Positions 45,801 through 55,914 of a DNA stretch of 64,000 nt are shown here, piece by piece. This stretch comes from Adiantum capillus-veneris. Taxonomy: Eukaryota; Streptophyta; Polypodiopsida; Polypodiales; Pteridaceae. The position numbers and the translations under genes are program-made. How positions within the stretch are numbered: the stretch's first letter is position 1; each line of letters starts with the position of its first letter. The notes beneath the pieces were generated by a model. The model was not told where the DNA came from, made no database searches, and saw only the letters and a program-made list of their open reading frames with translations. The stretch is taken from contig CM043970.1 of assembly GCA_014529385.2 (NCBI GenBank), forward strand, positions 44,544,279-44,608,278, in the 5' to 3' direction.

Positions 45801-48782
45801 ATAAGGAAATTCCGTGAAGTGGCAAAGATAGGGTCACCAAGGAGATTGGTCCCTCATCATGGCAAGAAAAATCACCCTCAAGCCTATACCAAAGCTTGAG
45901 GATGTGATTTATAGCTTGCAACAAGAAGAACGAGAAGATAATCAGGGTAACCACTTCCAATTCTAGTCCTTCCAATGATAATGACTTCTTGAACAGTGGG
46001 GCTTATGTTGACACAAGGAAATTCCATAAGTGGCAAAGATAGGGTATTTTGCAAAGGATTGCTTCACCAAGGAGATTGGTCCCTCATCATGGCAAGAAAA
46101 ATCATCCAACATCCAAATGCAATTTTAAAGACAAGCGGAGACATAACATAAGGCAAAGGCAAAAGTTATGATGAGTTTGACATTGATATTTTTGTATGTT
46201 TGGTCACCCGAGGTTGTTGTAGCTTGTCCCTCATTGTTGTCAAGGTGGCATTGTTGACTTGGAAAGCCTTGTTGTACTATTGGCTAGTCCATATGTTCGC
46301 CTTTTGTTTGAAAGAAAGTATGTTGTTTTAAGGACCATTATCATAATGTCATCTCCAATTGTCTTGTCATGTTGTCACTCACAAAGAGTTGCTTGAAGAA
46401 ACTAGAAGAGGAATCTCGTATATTATGGCACATACAATAGAGAGCATCAAATAACAAGATACTTCCGTGCAACCACCGAATCCACTAGTGGGTTACGGAG
46501 TAGAAAATAGTAGCTCATCGGGACATATATATGGGAGCTCCAAGGATAGGAGGGACTAGCCACGAGCTCAGCAATATTGAACTGTTTCTAGCTCCAATAG
46601 ACAGAATAAGTACCAGTATAAGTAATTAGCACCAGGTAGGAAACCATATCAGAGGAATGACCAAGAATAGGAGATGTGAGCTCCCTATTTTCTAATGAAG
46701 GAAATTTGATAAATAGCTGGATAGTAAAGGGCGATTCTCTGAATGGCGAGCCAAATTCTCTAAAGGAATGATCAAAGAGAGCAGGTCTGGGCTCCCCATT
46801 CTCCAATGAAGGAATTGAGAGCGAAGTGTAAAGGGCAATTCAACAATTGACAAGCTTTCTTCTCTACAGCCAGCTTTTTTTTTCAACTCAGATGTAGTCA
46901 ACTGTGAGGGCAAAAAGATGACTGCCGGAGTGTGTGGCAGCAACCTAGTGTAAAATTGTATGTTAAGCCTGATGCTTCAGTTGGGAAGAGTAACTAGAGA
47001 GATGACTAACCAAATTACCAAGATTCAAAACTTAAATTGAAGAGATAAGAGTGATAATACATAAACTTAACTTTAAAGAGATAAGAGAGAGAAAAACATG
47101 AAATGTTCTTGGCATTCACAAAAGTAGCAGAGCTCGAGTTTTTTTCCCCAGTATGAGCTGTCCATAACATTTTAGTACGAACTTTCTGAGGTTCTAAAAA
47201 GCGTACACGCTTTTTATCAATGGTACGTACTATTAGCTGCTATGGGCAGAAGCTCAAGCAACTGCTGCCTCTGCAACTGCTTCGACAATATCAGCAATGC
47301 CATGCTCCTCATCCACTTCACCGTATGGTTCACGTCGTTTGAGTGCTTTGTCAACATCACCACTATCCCTGGCAATATCAGCAGAGTCATCCTCCTCACC
47401 CACTTCATCCGCTGGTTCGACTACTTTGTCGCCTTCAACTCTATATTCCTCTGAATTCTCTGAGCAATACATGGGCTTTTGGGCTTTCTCCATCTCTTCG
47501 CCAGATACTGGAGGATTCACATTGCATTTCAACAGAGTCTACTATGACCTTTCAAGGGTGAGGTACCAGAGGACAGGCAGCCACAGGAGCAACCTGAGGT
47601 AGAAGATTCTTACACCTGAGCAGATTAAAGTGCACAAGGAAAGGAAAGTGAAGGGTAAGCTGGTCAGGAAACACTTCGTCAAGTTCAGGAACTACCCTGC
47701 TCTTGATGCAAAGTGGATGGAGAAGGAGGAGCCGCCAGATTTCCTCAGTTGTTGGAGCTTTACCTTGAGGTTTTTGGTTTAGCTGCGACTTTTCCAAAAG
47801 TGCACGTCAATTCCGTGGGTTGTGCGTGTACACAAGAAGAAGCCACTCCACTCCTTTGTCATAGATTCACCACAGATCAAGATAAGAGTCAACCATTTGT
47901 CTCTAACATTTTGGGGAAAAAATCTCCTCATCGCAAGGGATTATTTGCTTGAAAATGACTACAAACAAGGCCTCTTATATAGGCTTTATAGAAGCATCTT
48001 TGCTGACATCACATCACAGAGGAATACATCATGCTACACATTGTCCATCCTAGGTCCACTCTATCCCATGGGTGTACATGACTGTCACATGGGTTTATGC
48101 AAGTAGGACATCTAAGTGGCCAGGGGAAGTGGACACCAGTGCACGAGCAAGGGGCATAAATGCAGCTTACCCCAGCAGCACGAGAGATACAACAAGTTGA
48201 GAAGATCATTTGTACTCGAAGTTGTTAGCGGCTATTTGAGATAAACTAGCACCTCTCTTTGTTGGTTGAATTCTATGATAAGACGCTCATAATGGTTAAA
48301 AGTCTTGGAATGCCCACGTCAAACCCCTACACTTGTGTGGGCAACTATACTATAACCAAGACTTTTAACCATTATAACCGTCATAACAATCTTGTGCACA
48401 TACCTCAATTTTCACCAGGGTGACGATGATCACATCACTTCCGAACAAGCACTGCTGCAAATGCACGAATGCAAGTAGCTTACTTTATCACCGTGCTTTA
48501 CTCTTGTAATAAAAGCGGTAAACATCACTACTTGCAGGCACATAAGCAGTCATAGTCATTCAAGTAATCACGAGCAGTTTGCATAGGGACAAACGTTGTA
48601 CAATACAACAAAATTTGTCAAAGACTCAAACTTGCTTTGCTGGTCTTAAGCAAAACGGAGTGAAAAAATTCAAAGAGCACTTACCATAAACTTTTGACAG
48701 TGCTTGACATGGTTGGGTCATCTGAGAGAGCCTTCAATCTGCAGAGGACCCGTATGACATTGCCATCAACGACAGGCACAGA
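42114..48782 (-). CDS. MUTYH: Adenine DNA glycosylase, MutY/MUTYH family, 3' half (4 exons)
   Basis: Removes adenine mispaired with 8-oxoguanine in base excision repair. Exons on the minus strand: 48782-48685 (SVPVVDGNVIRVLCRLKAL), 43456-42879, 42662-42568 and 42197-42114. All junctions are GT-AG and phases match, giving 284 codons plus stop. Exon 2 has GDFNQALMELGAT and the iron-sulphur cysteines Cx6Cx2Cx5C (CSPTSPQCACCPLQENC). The NUDIX-like 8-oxoG recognition domain follows (LLLVKRPKAGLLAGLWEFP, then YKHVFSHIHM). Exon 3 gives ARWMPTSALHDFGLTSGVKK; exon 4 ends in a basic tail. N-terminal exons with the helix-hairpin-helix and catalytic residues were not found in the window and probably lie beyond 64000. 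The 5.2-kb intron holds several transposons. All visible exons are intact. Confidence 0.9.
42819..42876. repeat. (GA)n at the MUTYH splice donor
   Basis: On the minus strand this is a (TC)n run starting straight after the exon donor (AAG|GTTCTCTC), so the intron begins with the microsatellite. The donor lacks the usual GTAAG/GTGAG. Confidence 0.8.
43715..45396 (-). mobile_element. TRIM non-autonomous LTR retrotransposon in the MUTYH intron
   Basis: Total 1,682 bp, with LTRs at 43715-43978 and 45143-45396 and a perfect 5-bp target duplication AGTAA (43710-43714 and 45397-45401). On the minus strand the 5' LTR (45396-45143) is followed by the Met-tRNA primer site TGGTATCAGAGCC (45140-45128). 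A polypurine tract (GAGGGGGAGAT, about 43991-43979) precedes the 3' LTR. The 1.16-kb internal part has no gag or pol, so it must depend on other elements. It contains a scattered GTTTTGAGATGC-type motif. It lies in the same orientation as MUTYH. Confidence 0.88.
45128..45140 (-). other. Primer binding site of the TRIM (Met-tRNA)
   Basis: Minus-strand TGGTATCAGAGCC, complementary to the 3' end of initiator Met-tRNA, two bases after the LTR end. Confidence 0.85.
45560..46150 (+). pseudogene. Ty1/copia gag relic with tandem duplication
   Basis: The frame from 45489 contains LLLALGDSKNYDELVTILME and LEDVINSLQQEEQED, typical of copia Gag after the capsid core. A block of about 223 bp is duplicated (about 45660-45882 and 45883-46110). 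The second copy keeps GYFAKDCFTKE-like zinc-knuckle sequence in a shifted frame; the first has lost it. It sits in the MUTYH intron on the opposite strand. No pol follows. Confidence 0.65.
46151..47555. other. MUTYH intron stretch, unassigned
   Basis: Contains an imperfect direct repeat (GAGCTCCCTATTTTCTAATG and GGGCTCCCCATTCTCCAATG, about 110 bases apart). A minus-strand open frame at 47532-47254 (92 codons, strongly acidic, glutamate/aspartate-rich) was not recognised; it could be chance or an exon relic. Confidence 0.35.
47556..47775 (+). pseudogene. Ty3/gypsy chromodomain relic
   Basis: Reads PEDRQPQEQPEVED, then after a frameshift near 47607 ILTPEQIKVHKERKVKGK, HFVKFRNYPALDAKW and MEKEEPPD. 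It lines up with the chromodomain at 63639-63340 (LVKFKNFPAFDVKW and MEEEDLAD). Chromodomains sit at the C-terminus of chromovirus integrases and guide insertion. Only this tail is present. Confidence 0.8.
48289..48375. repeat. Stem-loop, 20-bp perfect arms
   Basis: Arms at 48289-48308 and 48356-48375 around a 47-base loop, near the 5' end of the 5.2-kb MUTYH intron. It could be a tiny MITE or a transcript hairpin; no target duplication was recognised. Confidence 0.8.
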
Positions 48783-49989
48783 CTGCAAAAGCATACAGTC
48801 AATATTTGAGAATCATCAGATTGTGTCCAACACCAAGTGACCAGACAAAAGCTTTGCTTTTTGTGTATGTCCGATTTCTCTCACAATAAATGGCTTAAAA
48901 GGAAAAAACATAACATGAAAAAACACTGTTTAGTTCCTCCATCTTGACCCAGCTTTCTTTGATACACAGACTAACACTTTTACAAGCAAAAGCTCTGAGG
49001 CGGATTTGTCCATAGAGAAACAACTTATCAACGTGCTAAGCTTTTTTGAATGAGGGCAAAAACTCCTTGTAAATCTTCCCATTAACCAAATAGCCATCAA
49101 ATCTAAGCGCCTGGCTGTAAAACAAAGAATGAAATTATGGTCTATTGAAGCGCCCAGCTGTAAAACAAAGAACAATGGTTGTCTGCCCTCGAAATCGAAA
49201 GAGCTCTGCCTACCTCAGTTGTGTTGCTCCAAAAGAATCGGCCAAGCCTTCCAACCCATACATAAGGACCTCACCGAACAACAATCAAGGTAGCAGCAGT
49301 AGTAATAGACTCTTCACCGAAGATATGTAGGCAACAAGGCTTTGGTCTATACTAGGTAAAGATACTCGCCATCATAACACATTTGGAATCTAGTGACTAG
49401 GTTTATACTAGAAACAGTATTAAGGGTGCCGCCTCAATCCAACTTGAACACCAGTCTGGAACTTCCCCCTCAAAATGAAGATGCTTTTCTAGCACTGCTG
49501 AAGATAATTCATTGCTCCCCAAAATAACAAAACCCGCTTGTTGCCTTGCTCCGGACATCAAGAATCAAAATGCCCTACCAAAATCCATTTGTAACCCTTC
49601 TGGCGATATCAATAAACAAAGTATAACACCAAAACCCGCTTATAGTCCTGCTAGGGACATCAAGCAACAAAATGCCATCTAAACAACGTTTGTCAAACAT
49701 GTCGTGATAGTGATGGGCGATGGCCTCTACCATACCGCACAACACAATCAAAAATGAGTACACCAAGAAGATGGAGACAATCCGAGACCAAAGATTGATT
49801 CCTCCTCACCAAAATCCTCGCTTTCAATCCAAAAAGATCAACAATTCAAATGAAGAAACCTCTCAATGACAACCCCAAGAAGAAACAACGATCACACCCT
49901 TCTAGGCACAAACAAAACTCTATCACAAACACTTCACAAAACATAATAATCAACAACCATAACAAATCCAACCGTTCCAAAGCTTATGA
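48783..49989. other. Intron of MUTYH upstream of the first visible exon
   Basis: A 3' splice site (TTTTGCAG) sits at 48783 on the minus strand. Beyond it no further MUTYH exon or element was recognised before the Ty3 relic. Confidence 0.5.
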
Positions 49990-50239
49990 AATTGCAGAGA
50001 GAATTTATTGATCATGCTTCATCAAAAACCATGTATATAAAATAAAGAGAGCTCTCTCATCTTGAATAGTGGGCTTGTTCAGAGATCTGAAGTCAATTTG
50101 TTGGATAACACGGATTTTGTTGGATTGCTTGTTTGGGGCTATCACCATGGGAAACTGCCAGAAGGCAAGAACCTGGCTGGGAAAAATATCCAAGGCAAGC
50201 AGGAGCCTGTATGATCAAGGAGCAACAAAGCCCAAACCC

Positions 50240-50941
50240 TCAGCTAAACATGCCTAGAACATCCCGACATGAGAAAACTGCCTCACACTGGCTGAGCACA
50301 GCCGCAAAACAGCCCACGCCCCATAAATTGGGACCGACTGAACGAATCCAAAGAGATGTAATAACTCTAACACGTTCCCCGTACCATGTTTCTATGCTTT
50401 TCAAGTTACTCTCGATGCCTATACGCCTAGCAAAAGGAGGATTATGGCACTCCGTCAAAACCTTTTTCCTTAAATCCTTAGTTACACACAACATGGTCTT
50501 TCTCATCAAATAACCTTCCTTGATAGTATAACCTGTAACTCAGTCCTCACTCTCTATCCGGTCAAAGATGTCTACAAAATTGGGATCTACAGCATACTGA
50601 TCAAGCATTTCTTCAAAGTTATGGTGATGTATGGCTGAGATGGTCGATACCTGTGGCTTTTGAGACAATGCATCTTCCACCAGATTCTTCTTTCCTGTAA
50701 CGTAAACAATCTCGAAATGAAGCTAAGACAAAATGTTTGCCCGTCTCATTTGCTTATCCAAAAGCTTCTTTTGGGACAAGAAGTATCTCAAACTCGGATG
50801 ATTTGTAAGCACTATGAAATTTCCTCCAAGCAACAAGTGTCTCCACTGAGTCAGAGTGTGTATTACTGCTAACAACTCCTTGTCGTAGATCTTTGCAACC
50901 CTCTCAAGTCTGGAGAACATTCTACTCTCAATCTTTGACAT
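50240..50941 (-). pseudogene. RNase H and integrase N-terminus of the Ty3/gypsy relic
   Basis: RNase H: YDKELLAVIHTLTQWRHLL and VLTNHPSLRYFLSQKKLL (asparagine where TDH has aspartate). Linker: VEDALSQKPQVSTISAI. Integrase zinc-domain start: LRKKVLTECHNPPFARRIGI. The frame is lost after about 50400 and the catalytic core is absent. Confidence 0.8.
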
Positions 50942-51293
50942 GTCCCTCTTGCATTAAGACCGCTCCCAGACTACTACCACAAGCATCAAAGTAAATCTCA
51001 ACATGTTTCTACAAATCTAGTAAAATCAAAACAGGACAAGTCGTCTGAGTGTTTTGAACGCTGCAATTTCGAGGGTCCCCAAGAGAATGGAACACCTTTC
51101 TAAGTCAAGGTATGCAATGGTGAAGCAATCTCCGCAAACTTTCTTTTGAACCACCGGTAGTAAGAACATAAACACAAAAAACTTCAAACTTCATGTACAT
51201 CCTTTAATTCTGGCCAATTCCAAATGGTTTCTATCTTGGCCCGGATCAATCTGTACACCCTTTCCTCAGACGATATTCCAAAAAGTATACAAC

Positions 51294-51866
51294 TCACAAA
51301 AATAACTCTCTTTTTCCTGTTGACCACCAATCTATGTCGCCGTAGTGCCTCATGAACCTGTAAGAGATGATTCCTTTAATCTTCTTCATTCTTGGAGAAT
51401 ACGATGATGTTGTCATAGAAAGTGCCCACAATGAGCTGTACTTTCGAAAAATCTGGTCCATCACATTGTTGAACGTTGCACGACCATTTGTGAGAACAAA
51501 AGGCATCACCAAATACTCGTACAATCCGAAGGATGTCTTGAACATGGCCTTGTATACATCTCTACGAAAGAACCTGATCTGATGATAGCCACTTTTCAAA
51601 TCGATTCTATAAAACATGTGGAACCCTTTAGTCTGTCAAGAATATCATCAATCCTTTGTGTATTGAAAACCTATTCTTGATGTTCATTTATTGAGAGATC
51701 TATAGTCAATGCACATTATCCAAGATAGATCTTTCTTCAAAATTGGAAGCATTGGTGAACAAAAAGTACTAGGTTGTATTAGACCCTTTTCAAGAAGTTC
51801 CTTTACTTGGTTCATGGTTTCCTCGTTTTGAGCTCTTACTCTGTAAGGTGGCAGGTTCGGTGGCAA
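51294..51866 (-). pseudogene. Reverse transcriptase of the Ty3/gypsy relic
   Basis: Shows LPPYRVRAQNEET, KELLEKGLIQPSTFCSPMLP, IMCIDYRSLNK, FYRIDLKSGYHQIRF and EYLVMPFVLTNGRATF. The catalytic box, readable only after a frame change, is FYDNI rather than a YDD or FDD form, so the second aspartate is lost. Confidence 0.85.
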
Positions 51867-52199
51867 AATGTGGGTATCAAATCAATCGTATGATCTTGAG
51901 GTCTCTAAAGAGGTTGCTCTCCCAGCAAACCCTCAAAGAAACGATCAGCTTGAGCTTGCAACTACTCTTGTCATTCTTGTTCTAATTCTAATAGATTTGA
52001 TTTGTTGTCTTTCAACTTTCCTCTATCAAAGAAGATAAGGACTTCCTGATCACGTACTTTGCCCCACGCTTTGCAAACCTCTCTATTCTCATCCTTCTGC
52101 TCGAGGCTCACTCCACAAAATCTGGAACCATTCCTGCCTTTGCCTTTCCTTTCTTTGCACGCTCTTCTGCCAGTTTCAACATTTCCGGTTTGTCCTTAG

Positions 52200-54202
52200 C
52201 TTGCTCCTTCGTTGCTTTTTGGAACACTTTGCAAGAATGTGCCCTTATCCCCCACGACCGTAACACTTGGCCGCTTTTATAGTACTCTCCACGCTGCTCT
52301 ACTAAGAATTTCAGGACGGTGGGTTTTGTTGCTTTCCCTTCTTCTTTTCGGCATTGGAAGATTCTTGCCCCGTTGAGGTGGACACTGGCTTATCCGTAGG
52401 ATAGGTCAAAGAGCTCGTATGCATATCAAACCTTCATTGGCATGTCGCATAAGCCTCTGAATGGATTTTCACTTTTGCTTCGAGCAATACCGTTGACTCT
52501 CTTTTGGGAGTCCACAATAAAGCCGCTCAACCTACTCCTTAAAGGTCATTGTCCGGGAAGAAGTCACAGGTAGAAAGGTATACCAAAACCTCTGGCAATA
52601 GGCAACCAAAGTGTCTTCCTTTGTCATCCTCAGATGTTGCCAAGCCATGATGACATCTTCTTCGTACTCTTCTGTTAACCATGTTCAAGTGAAGATTCTT
52701 TTAAATTTAATCCACTTTTTAGATGCTTCTCTGTGCAACAGCAAGGTAGACCATCATGTCTGGGCGTTTCCCTTCAGAAAAGACGCCACCTTTCGTATCT
52801 TGATGTTTTCAAGAAACAACCTCTCAACACGTGATGTCAAACTGCTATATAAATGCATTGGCTCGATGGATCTCCTTAAAGCCTGAGAACATGTCAAAAT
52901 TTATTGTTTGACCTCCATCCTTGAGCTCCTCGGTCTTCTTTCCCTTCTTCTCGAGATGATCATATTGAGCTCGAAAGACTAGGGGTTTACGTTTCTTTCG
53001 AATCTGAGTCCAAACAGTAAGAGGATAAGGTGTCCTCGTCGGAGCTGCTACAATGCTTTTGGTGCTTTCTAGACTTCTTATGGGATCTGCTTTTCTAGCT
53101 TGTCTCAGTCTTTCTCCAATTCTTGTGCTTCTTTTCCTCCTCGTTGGAGTCAGAGGAAGAAGAGCTCTCTGAGTTTTCTAAAGACAAGGACGAAGACAAA
53201 GGACGGGGGTCATTCTCAAAGCGGACATGCTTCTTGAATTTACTTGCTTCCTCGAAAGGGGATTTCCGACCCATGTAGCCGAGATCTATTGAGTGGCTCT
53301 TCTTCTGAGAATGCTTTGTAGTCTTCATCAATGTCTTTACCTTCTGCTCAAGAGCATCGTCAAACTCTTCTTGCGACTATAGTTTCTGCTTTTCTGCATT
53401 CGGATTTTCTTTCTTCTTCATAGCCGACTTCAAAGGGAATGGACAGCATCTCGCCATCATGAATGGATCTCGTCAATGGGTGATTCTTCAAATACTTTGC
53501 GTTCTCTGAGTACTTGATCATCCTTTTGGCACAAGTATCAACCTGTAGTTGACACCGGTACTCCATCCTATCGAGATCTCTTGGTGGGAACAGGCCATGC
53601 TCGTCCCCTAATTCCTCAGAGGGAGTCTTCATCAATTTGTTTACCTTCTGCTCAAGAGCATCGTCAAACTCTTCTTGCGACTATAGTTTCTGCTTTTCTG
53701 CATTCCGATTTTCTTTCTTCTTCATAGCCGACTTCAGAGGGAATGGGCAGCATCTCGCCATCGTGAATGGATCTCCTCAATGGGTGATTCTTCAAATACT
53801 TAGCGTACTTCAGGTCCTTAGAGTACTTGATCATCCTTTTGACACAAGTATCAACCTGTAGTTGACGCCGGTACTCCATCCTATCGAGATCTCCTGGCGG
53901 GAACAGGCCATGCTCGTCCCCTAATTCCTCAGAGGGAGGTCTGCTCCTACTGGACTCTCCACTGGTTTCTGATGCTCCCCCGTTGGGATTTGGGTTGACT
54001 TCATCTCTTGGCAAGAACGGGCCACGCTTTTCCCCAATTCCTCAAAGGGAGGTTTGTTCCCGTTGGAATATCCGCTTGTTTCTATTGCTCCCCTGTTGGG
54101 ATTGGGGTTGACTTCATCTGCTTGCAGTCTGATAGTCCGTGGAACAGGTTTCTCTTTATCAGATTCGTTGTGAGAATCCATGTGTGCTGCAGGAAAAGGC
54201 AT
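52200..54202 (-). pseudogene. Gag of the Ty3/gypsy relic with repeated leader
   Basis: Starts at ATG 54202. A segment encoding EELGDEHGLFPP, RQLQVDTC and KYLKNHPL occurs twice (about 53935-53640 and 53640-53345). A shorter segment encoding DEVNPNPN and ETSG is also doubled near 54150-53950. A serine-rich part follows. Near 52260 a broken zinc knuckle reads CYGRGG, a stop, then GHILAKC, with arginine in place of the second cysteine. Confidence 0.65.
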
Positions 54203-54314
54203 CGGATGCTTTGTACAAGAAGAATCATATGAGCTCTGATATCATCGTAATAGGTTTAGACACTCGAAGCGTGAAATCTACAGCAACACACGTGAGAAAA
54301 CTTAACCCAACGTG

Positions 54315-55880
54315 AGAAATGAAATGAAATGAAATGTTATATTAACATCCTCAAAAGGCCAAAATGACCTACGAGACCAAAAAAGGTTACGACCATGTGT
54401 GCCTCTAATACACTGTCGAGGTAACATAAAGATAAAAAGTAGCACATCAGCTCAAAACATATGGGGGTTGGGTACATTCGCATGAGGGCTAATAAGTTGC
54501 ACACTGGGGGGAAGTAGACAATGGTGATCATTCCATGAGCTCTCTCATGGGACTCTGCAGTATGGCCTCAATGTCCTCCATGGTCAGCTCTCAAGGGGGG
54601 GCGTGCTCGATGTCGTTTAATGATGCTCCGTAGCCTCCAATGTAGACCTCGTCTACGATATGAAGATCCTCGCATCCTCGAGCGCCGTGAGAGCGGCCAA
54701 GCTGGATGGCTCGATCAAGAAGAACTCCCTAATGAGGGTGTGACTGGGTAACTTGCGATGGGCCATCCTAAGCAGTCCCTCTGTAAAACGTAGTGATCTG
54801 GCTCTGTATAGATCCTCTGTGTGTAGGCATTTTGCTCCTAAGGGTATTCTCTCTAAGTCTACGGATCTCCATCAAGAAGAGACCTAGGCACCTCTGATCA
54901 TAGTAATCCATGATGCGGGATAAGGGGCCAAATCCCTCTCTAAATAAGCAATGAAAACGCCCACGGATCTCGTAGTATGCAGTGCATTGGCAGATACAAT
55001 GCTCCTCTGTCTCTAGCTCTCTGGCAAACCTGGCATAATCTCTCCTCTGGAGATATACCTCTGTATCGGCCAGTCTCTATCTCGAACTGGTGAGATGAGG
55101 TGCGTAGCTGACCAATAACACATCTAATGCCATGAGATAGGTGGGTGTCCATATACGTGGGGCGTGAGATAAACCCATGGTGTGCTCATCTCAGATTTGA
55201 TAATCTCATGTGGCTTTCGCCCGGATCAACCTGGAGATCATGGATATAAGTGGTCTCTCCATGGATCTCCATCCATCATATGTGCGGCTAGATCTGCTAC
55301 GATGATCTAGGTTAGGCCCCCATATCTGCACTCCTTAAAGCATGGTGGCAGTGACCAATGTGTCAAATAACACAACTTCGTGCGTGGCTCCTAAAACTGC
55401 GCCTGTGAACATATCCTCTCTAGTCCTCTTAATGCTGAATATCCCCTCGTCAATCTCGCCTCTGCAGCACCTCTAATAGAGAAAGTAGGTCCACTAAATA
55501 CAACACCAAGATATGTACAAGAGTTTACATACTCTGCTATCCTTTGTCCATATATAAAAATAGGTGCGGATCTCTTGACCCGCTGCTTTGTAGTATTGAA
55601 TACCATCACCTTGGTTTTGCCAAGGTTGATGGAGAGCCCATTTTCCTATGCATAAGCATATAACGCATCTAGATGTCTTTGCACACCCTCTAGAGAATAT
55701 GAAATAAACACAATATCATCATCATAAAGTAATAGAGGTATCCATGTACCTGCTGACAGTTGTGTTCCTCTATCCCTTGCAGTCTCAATATAGGGGCATC
55801 CACGTACCTGCTGACAGCTGTGCTCCTCTATCCCCTGCAGTCTCAATATAGTCAGCAATCTCATCAACATTAATAATAAG
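54315..55880 (-). mobile_element. LINE-B: 3' fragment of a non-LTR retrotransposon
   Basis: Minus strand: the reverse transcriptase catalytic box LLLYDDDIVFISYSLEGVQ (55740-55680; YDDD for the usual YADD), KVMVFNTTKQR, VNSCTYLGVVFSG, then a terminal domain with GIRCVIGQLRTSSHQFEIE and a CQVCQ...CILRD zinc-type pattern (55152-54940). The 3' end carries (ATTTC)n-type repeats at 54317-54333. It differs in sequence from LINE-A and LINE-C. A 59-bp block with TACCTGCTGACAG is tandemly doubled at about 55739-55852 inside the catalytic region. It is 5' truncated and interrupted by stops. Confidence 0.78.
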
Positions 55881-55914
55881 TCAATACCCTCAGTACAAGT
55901 ACCAAGTACCTACT

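Larger units (their letters stand above)
49990..54244 (-). mobile_element. Decayed Ty3/gypsy retrotransposon
   Basis: Starts with a Met-tRNA primer site (TGATATCAGAGC, 54244-54233), then gag (about 54199-52200), reverse transcriptase (51866-51294), RNase H (50941-50723) and the first part of integrase (50509-50240). Integrase core and 3' LTR are gone. A separate piece of reverse transcriptase start (IQQIDFRSLNKPTIQD, 50193-50060) follows and must come from another copy. The 5' LTR is cut at about 54315 by LINE-B. Many stops and frameshifts. Confidence 0.82.

Noticed and set aside
47254-47532. Acidic 92-codon minus-strand frame
   Set aside because: No family recognised. It lies in a MUTYH intron beside a transposon relic, and there is no evidence of splicing to MUTYH.
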